DNA from: an uncultured Pirellula sp. | GTDB lineage: Bacteria; Planctomycetota; Planctomycetia; Pirellulales; Pirellulaceae | DNA length: 6,702 bases | Direction: 5' to 3' | Assembly: GCA_903837255.1 (NCBI GenBank) | Contig: CAILTZ010000252.1 | Location: 1 to 6,702, forward strand | In this document: piece after piece, positions 1 through 6,490 of the stretch | Layout: every line of letters starts with the position of its first letter | How positions within the stretch are numbered: position 1 is the first letter of the stretch | Made by a program: the position numbers and the translations under genes | Notes under the pieces: model-generated | Database searches by the model: none | What the model was told of the DNA's origin: nothing | The model's input: the letters and a program-made list of their open reading frames with translations, nothing else

Positions 1-1
1 C

Positions 2-715
2 ATCAAACCAATCCGAGGTGCCAAGGACTTGGCGATCCTAGGCGATTCGGTAACCACCGACCACATTTCCCATGCTGGCTCGATTGCCAAGTCCGGGCCG
101 GCTGGCAAGTTCCTCGTAGAAAACGGTGTGCAACCGGCTGACTTCAACAGCTACGGCGCCCGCCGAGGAAACGACCGTGTCATGGTGCGCGGCACCTTTG
201 CCAACATCCGTATCCGCAATGCGATGGTCCCTGGCGTCGAAGGTGGCGTAACGAAGTATCTACCCACCGGTGAGACGATGAGCATCTACGATGCGTCGAT
301 CAAATACCAAGCCACCAAGACACCGCTGGTGGTCTTGGCCGGGGCGGAGTACGGGACTGGGTCCTCGCGAGACTGGGCAGCCAAAGGAACCTTGCTGCTT
401 GGAATCCATGCAGTCATCGCGGTTTCCTACGAACGCATACACCGCAGCAACCTTGTAGGTATGGGCGTCCTACCCCTGCAATTCCTTCCAGGCGAAAACG
501 TAACGACCCTGGGACTCACCGGCGAGGAAACCTTCGATATACCAGGCCTTAGCGAATCGCTAACTCCTCGGAGCCAAGTCGAAGTCGTCGCGACCAAACC
601 CGATGGGACCAAAAAAACCTTCAATGCCATGGTCCGGATCGATACCCCAGTCGAAATCGATTACTACCGAAACGGTGGTATCCTCCCAACCGTTCTGCGC
701 AAACTCGCCGAATAA
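2..715 (+). CDS. acnA: Aconitate hydratase (AcnA/IRP1 type), C-terminal part
   Basis: This is the last 237 residues of a cytosolic [4Fe-4S] aconitase, which interconverts citrate and isocitrate in the TCA cycle. The frame is open to the window edge, so the iron-sulfur domains lie outside; E. coli AcnA is about 890 residues. What is present is the mobile C-terminal swivel domain. Landmarks are [10 protein letters not shown] (14-23), [11 protein letters not shown] (48-58), [11 protein letters not shown] (63-73), the substrate-binding [12 protein letters not shown] loop (118-129, whose Ser121 and Arg123 match the catalytic Ser-x-Arg of aconitases), and [15 protein letters not shown] (144-158). 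The match to AcnA rather than AcnB is clear throughout, and the C-terminus ([17 protein letters not shown]) ends where the family ends. No truncation or frameshift is visible. The next gene starts 19 nt after the stop, so the two are probably co-transcribed. Confidence 0.97.
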   Translation: MKPIRGAKDLAILGDSVTTDHISHAGSIAKSGPAGKFLVENGVQPADFNSYGARRGNDRVMVRGTFANIRIRNAMVPGVEGGVTKYLPTGETMSIYDASIKYQATKTPLVVLAGAEYGTGSSRDWAAKGTLLLGIHAVIAVSYERIHRSNLVGMGVLPLQFLPGENVTTLGLTGEETFDIPGLSESLTPRSQVEVVATKPDGTKKTFNAMVRIDTPVEIDYYRNGGILPTVLRKLAE

Positions 716-734
716 CGAAAGCCTCCCGCTGACC

Positions 735-1727
735 ATGAAGTTGCCACTTGAAAAGTTGCCCCTTGAAAAACGAAAACTCGGTCGCACCTCTATCGAGCTA
801 ACGTCTCTGGGATTTGGCGCTTCATCGATCGGTGCAGAATTCGGCCAGTTCGATATCACGCAATCCCTGGCCGCAGTGCGAACAGCCCTCGATGCAGGGA
901 TCAATTTCATCGACACAGCGGCCTATTACGGCCGCGGCATGAGCGAGGTCCTCCTAGGTCAAATACTGCCGAAGTATCCTCGCGATTCCATCGTCGTGAG
1001 CACCAAACTCGGGCGCTATGCACCCAAACACTTTGACTTCTCCGCCAAACGGGTCGCCGAGAGCATCGACGTATCCCTCGAACGCATGCGACTAGATTGC
1101 ATCGATATGGTTTTCTGCCACGACATCGAATACGCAGATGTCCAACAGGTGATCGACGAAACCTTGCCTGCCCTCAAGCGACAGGTCGAGAAGGGCAAGG
1201 TGCGATATATCGGGATCAGCGGCTACCCGATGAAGAATTTCCAACGTGTCATCCCGACCGGTCTGCTCGATTGCGTGATCACCTACAACCACTACACCCT
1301 GCAAAACGACATGGCATTGCAATGGTTGCCGCTAGCCGAAAAACATGGCGTCGGTGTCATCAACGCCGCCCCGTTTTCAGCAAGGTTACTCACCGATCTG
1401 CCGCTGCCGCCTTGGCACAAGGCACCTCCGGAGGTCCGAAGCGTGGCGGCCAAAGCCTCGGCATGGTGCAAGGCTCGTGGAACCACCATCGAAAAGCTGG
1501 CTCTGCAGTTCTCTGCTTCCCATCCGGGATTTGCCAGCTGCCTCGTTGGAAGCGCCATCCCCGCCGAAGTCTCCCAGTGGATCGCTTGGACCCAAGAACC
1601 GATCCACCAGGAACTCATCGACGGACTCCGCGCCGAATTGGCACCGATCCACAACTGGTTCTATATCGAAGGACGACCTGAGAACAACGATCTAGATTGG
1701 CCCGATTACGTCTACGGAAACTCCTAA
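735..1727 (+). CDS. Aldo/keto reductase, L-galactose dehydrogenase-like
   Basis: A 330-residue NAD(P)-dependent oxidoreductase with a TIM-barrel fold, complete for its family. The catalytic tetrad is visible: Asp60 and Tyr65 in INFIDTAAYYGRG (56-68), Lys91 in VVSTKLGRY (87-95), and His129 in DMVFCHDIEYAD (124-135). The LGxGASSIG-type start, FDFSAKRVAESID (100-112), KGKVRYIGISGYP (153-165) and GVGVINAAPFS (205-215) closely resemble plant L-galactose 1-dehydrogenase and its bacterial relatives, so oxidation of an aldose such as L-galactose, L-fucose or a similar sugar at C1 is the best guess; the true substrate cannot be read from sequence. I chose ATG 735 because upstream codons in the frame lie inside acnA and do not look like this family. 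No convincing Shine-Dalgarno precedes it. The N-terminus carries a duplicated KLPLE unit ahead of the conserved KLGRT segment. The mazG-like gene follows after 8 nt. Confidence 0.9.
   Translation: MKLPLEKLPLEKRKLGRTSIELTSLGFGASSIGAEFGQFDITQSLAAVRTALDAGINFIDTAAYYGRGMSEVLLGQILPKYPRDSIVVSTKLGRYAPKHFDFSAKRVAESIDVSLERMRLDCIDMVFCHDIEYADVQQVIDETLPALKRQVEKGKVRYIGISGYPMKNFQRVIPTGLLDCVITYNHYTLQNDMALQWLPLAEKHGVGVINAAPFSARLLTDLPLPPWHKAPPEVRSVAAKASAWCKARGTTIEKLALQFSASHPGFASCLVGSAIPAEVSQWIAWTQEPIHQELIDGLRAELAPIHNWFYIEGRPENNDLDWPDYVYGNS
738..767 (+). repeat. 15-bp tandem duplication at the reductase N-terminus
   Basis: Two adjacent in-frame 15-bp units (738-752 and 753-767) differ at one base and both encode KLPLE, giving a protein that begins MKLPLEKLPLEKRKLGRT. 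Family members normally begin only a few residues before the KLG(R/N)T segment, so the extra unit looks like a recent small duplication. TTG codons inside the units could be alternative starts. Confidence 0.75.
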
Positions 1728-1735
1728 AACCCGCC

Positions 1736-2092
1736 ATGGAAAACTCAATCCACGCATCCACCACCACGCTCGCCGAAATGCAAGCCTGGCTGGACCAATT
1801 CGCGATGGAAAGGGACTGGGAAAAGTTTCACACGCCTAAAAATCTAGCCATGTCGATCGCTATCGAGGCAGCCGAGATCATGGAACTCGTCCAGTGGACT
1901 CACGGCTCCGAACCGCTCGAAAACTCAGCCAACAATTCTCCTATCGCCGAAGAAATCGCCGATGTACTAGCTTATCTGCTCAGGCTCGCCTCAGTCCTGA
2001 AAATCGATCCGGCCCAAGCACTGGCGCTAAAAATCAAGAAGAACGCCATCAAGTATCCTGCGCCAGTTGATTCTCCAGAATCGACGAAATAA
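1736..2092 (+). CDS. MazG-like nucleotide pyrophosphohydrolase (RS21-C6/dCTPase type)
   Basis: A 118-residue all-alpha protein of the MazG/RS21-C6 group, which hydrolyses nucleoside triphosphates to monophosphate and pyrophosphate and is thought to clean the nucleotide pool. The metal-binding pattern is present: helix one has SIAIEAAEIMELVQW (40-54; Glu44, Glu47 and Glu50), and helix two has EEIADVLAYLLRLASVLKID (72-91; Glu72, Glu73 and Asp76), matching the family E-x2-E ... E-x2-D arrangement. HTPKNLAMS (32-40) and the ending IKKNAIKYPAP (100-110) are also typical. ATG 1736 fits the family's usual length and lies 8 nt after the reductase stop, so it is probably translated from the same message. 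No strong Shine-Dalgarno is seen. The last 44 bp overlap the 3' end of the converging PGI-like gene. Substrate choice (dCTP or another nucleotide) cannot be told from the sequence. Confidence 0.88.
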   Translation: MENSIHASTTTLAEMQAWLDQFAMERDWEKFHTPKNLAMSIAIEAAEIMELVQWTHGSEPLENSANNSPIAEEIADVLAYLLRLASVLKIDPAQALALKIKKNAIKYPAPVDSPESTK

Positions 2093-3344
2093 TCATCCAT
2101 TGCATCCACTGCCCCAAACTCAGTTCACCTAAATCCGGCAGCTTGAACGTCAGCCCCATGCCGCCGAGTTGAACCTGATGCCCTAAGGTTTGCTCATAAC
2201 GATTTTTCGCTACTTCAGTGCAGCTTGGACCCGATGACACATCGGGTGAGATCGCGCGAGGGCGATCCGAAGTCGGATCCCAGATAACCTCGACAACCGG
2301 ACCGGGCGCCAATGGCAATGCATCAAAACGAGATTGCTCCACCCAAATATGGTTGCAACATGCTAGCTCGTCGGGTGAAAGTTGATCACTCAGCGGATCT
2401 AGGATCGCACAAGGGCCACTCGGACTCATGCCTCCCTTAGGTAGCGAGCGTTCTAGATGCACCAACCAATGCATCCCAGCCGATAAGCTCGGATTCCAAA
2501 GTGCAACCCTTCTGGACTCGGCCACATGATTCCAAGCCACCCACTGCAATATCGGGTTCTGCGTGGATGCCGCAGACGCAAACAGCTTGGAGGTCCAAGA
2601 CGCACCAGCCAACAACTCCATGATGTTGATCCCAAGTATCGCAGCAGGGAGCATCCCTTGTGGACTGAACGGTAGCAATGCCGACGGAACAAAGCATGGC
2701 GAAGGTGAATCCTCACAAACCCTAGCGTGGCATTCATAGAAAAGGACTTCGTTGCCGCTGCGCTGAAGATGCTGGCGCAAGTGCTTTTCAGCAACAATCA
2801 CACTTTGCTCCTGCTCGTAACCCGTTAGGATTACGGTCCCCCAACCGAACGACTCGCCGCGGTTGGCAGGACGTTCATTGGAGAGCATCTGCAAGTGCCC
2901 TTGAAGCGAATCGTTGTCCAAGGAATCACCGACGAAGTAAACCCGAGGCTTGCTACCCCGCTCGCCCCGGGTCAATTCGTTCCAGAATGGATCGCAACAA
3001 GCCTGCTTAAACGTCCGGATGATCCTATGGGAATCCGCCGAACCGACAAACACGACCCGATCGGTTTGCGACTGGAATCGATTTGCCCAAGCGAAAATTT
3101 CGCCAAGCCGGCTAGCGGTCCGATGAAGCGAGTACTCCCGCAACAGGGTTTCCGGCAAGTCCAGACAGGTGCGGCCCAGACCAACCTCCAAAGTCGACTG
3201 CAGCCAGTCCTGCCGAATCGACTCGAGTCGCTCGATCACCGGCCCGATTTCTTGGCGAATGCCCCCGCTCCACGAGGCCCCCGAGGCTATCCCCGGTCGT
3301 TCCTCAAGCACCAGCGGTACCAGCTTGTTTCGCCTGAGCTTCAT
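2049..3344 (-). CDS. Divergent glucose-6-phosphate isomerase homologue, probable pseudoenzyme
   Basis: A 431-residue intact reading frame that I align by eye to the PGI family (two SIS-type sugar-phosphate domains). Well-kept stretches are DPFWNELTRGERGSKPRVYFVGDSLDNDSLQGHL (118-151, cf. planctomycete PGI), FSPQGMLPAAILGINIMELLAGA (226-248), NPILQWVAWNH (263-273), and LPDLGELSLGQW (402-413). The active-site motifs are not kept. The GIGGS loop is VGSADS (100-105). The SKSGGT phosphate loop is TGYEQE (174-179). The Arg of GGRFS is absent before 226. The catalytic Glu in the ESxxK motif aligns with Arg299 of HLERSLPK. The catalytic His of the HS-x-GQ motif aligns with Leu318 in DPLSDQ. The protein stops at NQLAQDT, just before the GINPFDQPGVExYK end that holds the catalytic Lys. 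Homology is fairly sure; loss of isomerase activity is inferred. The ATG has only a weak GAG upstream. The 3' end lies inside the mazG-like gene. Confidence 0.78.
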   Translation of the reverse strand: MKLRRNKLVPLVLEERPGIASGASWSGGIRQEIGPVIERLESIRQDWLQSTLEVGLGRTCLDLPETLLREYSLHRTASRLGEIFAWANRFQSQTDRVVFVGSADSHRIIRTFKQACCDPFWNELTRGERGSKPRVYFVGDSLDNDSLQGHLQMLSNERPANRGESFGWGTVILTGYEQEQSVIVAEKHLRQHLQRSGNEVLFYECHARVCEDSPSPCFVPSALLPFSPQGMLPAAILGINIMELLAGASWTSKLFASAASTQNPILQWVAWNHVAESRRVALWNPSLSAGMHWLVHLERSLPKGGMSPSGPCAILDPLSDQLSPDELACCNHIWVEQSRFDALPLAPGPVVEVIWDPTSDRPRAISPDVSSGPSCTEVAKNRYEQTLGHQVQLGGMGLTFKLPDLGELSLGQWMQWMIISSILENQLAQDT

Positions 3345-3436
3345 CGTTCTCGGTTTGCTAGCAAAACAGAGGGGGCTTTAAATTGTCGATTGCCATCACG
3401 TTTTTTTCTGAACCAAGGCGATGTAGAGAAAGCCGC

Positions 3437-3464
3437 CTAGACTCCAGCCATCGATGGATTCTAG
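3437..3464. promoter_or_regulatory. 28-bp imperfect dyad in a divergent intergenic region
   Basis: CTAGACTCCA at 3437-3446 and TGGATTCTAG at 3455-3464 are inverted repeats matching at 9 of 10 positions around an 8-nt centre; a perfect 10-bp palindrome, CCATCGATGG, lies across the centre at 3448-3457. It sits in the 188-bp gap between the PGI-like gene (minus strand) and the unrecognised gene (plus strand). Neither side is followed by a T-run, so a terminator is unlikely; an operator or other protein-binding site is possible. I see no convincing -35/-10 pair around it. Confidence 0.4.
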
Positions 3465-3532
3465 CATTTGGCTTCCTGTTCCGGTAGCGTCCTGCACAGT
3501 TCACATTCTTCCTCTTTTAACATCGAAACACG

Positions 3533-4204
3533 ATGAATCTTGATATCCAACAAGCATGGTGTCGGCATTGGGCTCGGGAACATTTGGGAATGTCGAACAG
3601 CGACTCGATTGTTTTATTCATCGACGACGCCCGCAAACGCTCTTCGCTACAGCCCCAAAACCATCGCGGCACGATCCAGGCAATCTCGACCGAAATTCGC
3701 TGGTATTTCCGCAACCCTGTCTGCGTCCTTTTATCGATCGTAGATAGCGATTACAGGACCAACGACCAGTTTACCCAACCCGAAAGCTCGATGTACGGCA
3801 TCGTCGACCAGCAAATCACCGTCGACAATGCGACGGATCTATGCGGCTGGCTCGGAGCCTCAAATACAGTGTTTATTCTGGCATCCGATGGCAGCAATCC
3901 CGGGCTCGTAACCCCTAAGCGAACGACTCAGCCACCCCTAATCGATACGCTTGTACAAGTCGCAGTTGGATTCAGCAAACCCTGGAACGTAATCATGTCG
4001 GGTGTGCAACCTGACTGGCAAAATGACTTGAAATGGGAACGCCTACACCAAGTCCATTTCGACAGCCAAACCCAGCAAACACCTGACGCACGCATTGCAT
4101 TCTCTCAAGCGATTGACATGGTAGCCCGCTCGTTAGGGACAGCATCGAACCGGCCTGGAATCCCAAACCTAGAACTATCCGACAATTACCGCCAAGCTGG
4201 ATAA
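3533..4204 (+). CDS. Hypothetical protein, 223 residues
   Basis: I do not recognise a family. The reading frame is uninterrupted, uses codons like its neighbours (for example frequent TCG, ATC, CGC and GAC), and begins at an ATG that leaves a normal intergenic gap, so it is probably a real gene. The protein appears soluble: there is no signal peptide or membrane segment. It seems to hold alternating strands and helices, with hydrophobic strands SIVLFIDDAR (25-34), VCVLLSIVDSDY (63-74) and NTVFILASDG (110-119), each followed by acidic or polar turns, suggesting an alpha/beta fold, and a C-terminal helix RIAFSQAIDMVARSLG (187-202). No metal-binding cluster or nucleotide-binding loop stands out. 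No Shine-Dalgarno is visible. It is divergent from the PGI-like gene and upstream of the DUF1571 gene by 173 bp; a functional link with either is unproven. Confidence 0.65.
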   Translation: MNLDIQQAWCRHWAREHLGMSNSDSIVLFIDDARKRSSLQPQNHRGTIQAISTEIRWYFRNPVCVLLSIVDSDYRTNDQFTQPESSMYGIVDQQITVDNATDLCGWLGASNTVFILASDGSNPGLVTPKRTTQPPLIDTLVQVAVGFSKPWNVIMSGVQPDWQNDLKWERLHQVHFDSQTQQTPDARIAFSQAIDMVARSLGTASNRPGIPNLELSDNYRQAG

Positions 4205-4360
4205 GGTCAAGCCAGGATTCACCCGGGTTGGTTCGGATTGTAACGACAAGCCCCCTTTTCCTGACGCTTGGCCTAACCCAAATTCGATGAGAACAGCGGG
4301 ATACATGGTAATCCTATGGTAGAGCGTTTTGCTGGTGGATGGATGCACCCGATTGGTATT

Positions 4361-4367
4361 GAGGGAG
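4361..4367 (+). promoter_or_regulatory. Shine-Dalgarno site for the DUF1571 gene
   Basis: GAGGGAG ends 10 nt before ATG 4378 and 16 nt before ATG 4384, so it favours the former; a TTG at 4375 is also in frame but is 7 nt away. It is one of the two clear ribosome-binding sites in the window. Confidence 0.6.
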
Positions 4368-4377
4368 TACGAGTTTG

Positions 4378-5307
4378 ATGCGAATGTTTAAAGCCAATAT
4401 TTGGAAGTCAACAGTCCTGGGTCTGGCGCTCGTATCTGGATCGGAATTTTCCCACGGACAGACTCCTGCCAGTAGCACCGCTACTGAGAAACCCACTGAG
4501 CCCCCCAAAACCACCGAACCAGTCGCTCGCGTTTCCAAGATTCAACCCTTGAACGCACCGATCAATGCGGCCAGTACATCTCCGCACCCTCTCGATCCAG
4601 CCTTGGAGTTGGCCCGCCAAAGCCTTACTCTGATGCAGTCCCAAGTCAACGATTACACAGCCGTGTTGATCAAAAGAGAGCGGATAGCAGATGAACTCGG
4701 TGACAACGAATTCATGTTTATCAAGGTACGCAATAGGAAGATGAGAGGGGATCAGATTGTCGTCCCTTTTTCAGTCTACCTGGCGTTCCTCAAACCTGCG
4801 TCAATCAAGGGTCGCGAGGTGATCTTCGTTGAAAATGCCAACGATGGTAAACTAATCGCCCACGAAGGCGGGATGAAACGAGTGCTTGGAACGCATCGAC
4901 TTGAGCCAGACGGCTACTTGGCAATGGCTGGCCAGAAGTATCCTCTGACCGACATCGGTCTAGAAAACCTCTTAGTCAAACTCCTCGAAAAAGGCGAGCG
5001 AGACCGCAAACACGGCCATTGCAATGTCAGGTTCGAAGGAGGCGCCAAGGTGGGCGGTCGCGACTGCTCAATTCTCGAAGTGATGCACGCCGAGAAAAAG
5101 CCTCACTACGAGTTCCACAAGGCTCAAATCTTCATGGACAATGAATGGAAAATACCTGTCCGCTACGCAGCCTTCAACTGGCCAGAAAACAAAGACAGCG
5201 AGCCAGAGGTGATCGAGGAATACACCTACCAGAACGTGAAAATCAACGTCGGCCTAACGGACAAAGACTTTGACTTCACCAACTCGGACTACAATTTCCA
5301 CAAGTAG
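4378..5307 (+). CDS. Exported DUF1571-family protein
   Basis: A 309-residue protein of the DUF1571 family; the function is unknown. The N-terminus is a signal peptide: basic MRMFKANIWK, a hydrophobic core STVLGLALVSG (11-21), and a likely signal peptidase I site after SHG (25-27). A Thr/Pro-rich low-complexity linker follows (about 29-50), then the domain from about residue 72 to the end. Family landmarks are LARQSL (78-83), VNDYTAVLIKRERI (90-103), FMFIKVRNRKMRG (112-124), VPFSVYLAFLKPASIKGREVIFVE (129-152), GKLIAHEGG (157-165), LAMAGQKYPLTDIGLENL (181-198), EFHKAQIFMDNEWKIPVRYAAFNWPE (245-270), and EEYTYQNVKINVGLTDKDFDFTNSDYNF (280-307). The ending is normal. Expected location is periplasm or outer surface. 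The start is chosen by the GAGGGAG site. It appears monocistronic: a terminator follows 30 nt after the stop. Confidence 0.9.
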   Translation: MRMFKANIWKSTVLGLALVSGSEFSHGQTPASSTATEKPTEPPKTTEPVARVSKIQPLNAPINAASTSPHPLDPALELARQSLTLMQSQVNDYTAVLIKRERIADELGDNEFMFIKVRNRKMRGDQIVVPFSVYLAFLKPASIKGREVIFVENANDGKLIAHEGGMKRVLGTHRLEPDGYLAMAGQKYPLTDIGLENLLVKLLEKGERDRKHGHCNVRFEGGAKVGGRDCSILEVMHAEKKPHYEFHKAQIFMDNEWKIPVRYAAFNWPENKDSEPEVIEEYTYQNVKINVGLTDKDFDFTNSDYNFHK

Positions 5308-5337
5308 TTCGAGCTCTCTTGAAGATAACGAATCCCG

Positions 5338-5373
5338 ACCCGTTGGACTTCTAACGAGCCCAACGGGTTTTTT
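5338..5373 (+). terminator. Rho-independent terminator after the DUF1571 gene
   Basis: CCCGTTGG (5339-5346) pairs perfectly with CCAACGGG (5360-5367) around a 13-nt loop, and six T follow at 5368-5373; A5338 can add a pair with T5368. The hairpin begins 30 nt after the stop codon. Reading the minus strand, the hairpin is not followed by a T-run, so it should act on plus-strand transcripts only. Confidence 0.85.
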
Positions 5374-5388
5374 CGTTCACCCTATCTG

Positions 5389-6462
5389 TTATCCCTTCTT
5401 CTGTGACCCCTTCTTCTGTGACGCCTTCTTGAGCGGCACCTTTTTCAGTGGTACTTTCTTCCGTGGTACTTTCTTCAGTGGTTCCTTCTTGAGTGGTTCC
5501 TTCTTCAGGGGTGCCTTCTTGAGTGGTACTTTCTTGAGTGGCACTTTCTTTTTGGCGCGCTGTGTCTTGGATAACTCTTGACCCGCTTTTACAGCGACCG
5601 CTTTTTCCTCGGTATCGATCTCGGTTCCTTGCGCAGAAACTCTTTCGGGCACCTGAGTTTTACTCTTCACCTTCTTCAACGCGGCCTTACCACCCGGACG
5701 TTTCGGCTCAGTACGAGCCAGCTCTTTGGTATCCTCCTTGGTCATTGCCAATTCGATCCCAAATATCTCAGCAAGATCCTCGCTAGCTAGATCCGATTTT
5801 TGATTGAGCCCGATCGCATCGGCTGCTGTATTTCCGGTCATTGCCTCCGATACCAATTCAGACTGATCCACGCCTCGCATCCTGAAGAACAACTCAGGCT
5901 CGGTATCGAGCAGATGCCCCACTCCATACAGGGTCGCCGCAACGTGCTTGCACATCGACGCATAATCGGGACAACTGCATCGGAGCTCAAGCTCGCGAGG
6001 GGTCGGGAACATGCCCTCCTTCGCGTCCGTCAAACGCGCAAGCACATCCTCAGGTAGCTTGCCTCGCATCAAATCCAAGAGTGAACTCACTTGCTGGGCG
6101 CATTTCTTTTTGATCGAGTTCCATTTCTTTGCTTCCAAGCGATGGATAGCGATTTTGATTTTGTACAAACGACTACCGCTTACCATCGCTTCTATCAGCC
6201 CCGGCGTGATCTGCAAGTCGAGGATGGATCCATTGCGGGCATAAGATCTCCCTCGGGGCAGTCGATTTGCCCAGTCGGCATAGTTCTCAAGGTTCTTGCA
6301 CCAAGCGATCCCCCAAAAACTCGTTGCGATAGCACTCGAACGGATGTGGATCGGACGAAGCTCCTTACCCGTTTTTGTCAATTTTTTCGATTCGCTTGCA
6401 GCGTTAGATCGCCGCTCGGCGGCGGAAACATAAGCCGGCCATCGATCTCTAGACACGAACAT
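5389..6462 (-). CDS. SWIM zinc-finger protein with lysine-rich pentapeptide-repeat tail
   Basis: A 357-residue protein of the bacterial SWIM family that accompanies SNF2 helicases; the SWIM finger is predicted to bind DNA or protein. The finger is C162, C164, C171, H173 in RCSCPDYASMCKHVA (161-175). The segment before it is typical of the family: FWGIAWCKNLENYADWANRLPRGRSYARNGSI (49-80), LDLQI (81-85), VSGSRLY (94-100), and EGMFPTPREL (149-158). After LFFRMRGVDQSELV (191-204) the protein becomes poorly conserved and charged (205-303), then ends in ten pentapeptide units of the form K-x-P-L-K (306-355). ATG 6462 sits only 2 nt from the AAGGAG site, whereas GTG at 6456-6454 (codon 3) is 8 nt from it and would give MSRDRWPAYVS, closer to the N-terminus I recall for the family; the start may therefore be GTG 6456. 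It lies 28 nt downstream of the SNF2 gene, likely one operon. Confidence 0.92.
   Translation of the reverse strand: MFVSRDRWPAYVSAAERRSNAASESKKLTKTGKELRPIHIRSSAIATSFWGIAWCKNLENYADWANRLPRGRSYARNGSILDLQITPGLIEAMVSGSRLYKIKIAIHRLEAKKWNSIKKKCAQQVSSLLDLMRGKLPEDVLARLTDAKEGMFPTPRELELRCSCPDYASMCKHVAATLYGVGHLLDTEPELFFRMRGVDQSELVSEAMTGNTAADAIGLNQKSDLASEDLAEIFGIELAMTKEDTKELARTEPKRPGGKAALKKVKSKTQVPERVSAQGTEIDTEEKAVAVKAGQELSKTQRAKKKVPLKKVPLKKAPLKKEPLKKEPLKKVPRKKVPLKKVPLKKASQKKGSQKKG
5398..5547 (-). repeat. Ten tandem 15-bp units coding a basic pentapeptide tail
   Basis: Ten contiguous 15-bp units, read on the minus strand from 5547 to 5398, code KVPLK, KVPLK, KAPLK, KEPLK, KEPLK, KVPRK, KVPLK, KVPLK, KASQK and KGSQK. 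Lys is invariant at positions 1 and 5 of each unit. The last two units (5413-5427 and 5398-5412) form a separate KxSQK class and differ from each other at one base in 15. The period keeps the frame, so gain or loss of units would change tail length without a frameshift. Confidence 0.92.
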
Positions 6463-6464
6463 CT

Positions 6465-6470
6465 CTCCTT
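6465..6470 (-). promoter_or_regulatory. Shine-Dalgarno site of the SWIM gene, start-deciding
   Basis: AAGGAG on the minus strand is 2 nt from ATG 6462 and 8 nt from the in-frame GTG at 6456-6454. The spacing favours the GTG start. Confidence 0.6.
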
Positions 6471-6490
6471 CGAGTTAAATTTTACTGGGC

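Noticed and set aside
603..734. An extended start for the reductase, 44 codons upstream.
   Set aside because: The extension lies mostly inside acnA, does not resemble the family N-terminus, and the ATG at 735 fits family length.
560..916. A minus-strand frame spanning the acnA-reductase junction.
   Set aside because: It is opposite two confidently identified genes and has no recognisable content.
1097..1681. A 194-codon frame inside the reductase gene.
   Set aside because: It is rich in Arg, His and Pro with no motif, while the overlapping frame carries the full aldo/keto reductase tetrad.
3398..3412. A run of seven T after CACG as a possible terminator.
   Set aside because: No stable hairpin precedes the run on the plus strand, and the minus strand reads it as A.
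2895..3440. A 181-codon plus-strand open frame opposite the PGI-like gene.
   Set aside because: It is antisense to a frame with clear PGI-family matches, and its translation shows no recognisable motif or strand/helix pattern.
4205..4377. Promoter elements or a small gene between the unrecognised gene and the DUF1571 gene.
   Set aside because: Apart from the Shine-Dalgarno site at 4361 and an isolated ACCCGGGT palindrome at 4221-4228, I see no -35/-10 pair with proper spacing and no small frame with a ribosome-binding site.
5270..5581. A plus-strand frame coding repeated GTFFS/GSFLS units, like a pentapeptide-repeat protein.
   Set aside because: It is the reverse complement of the SWIM tail repeat; the period is inherited from those 15-bp units, and it begins inside the DUF1571 gene and crosses the terminator.
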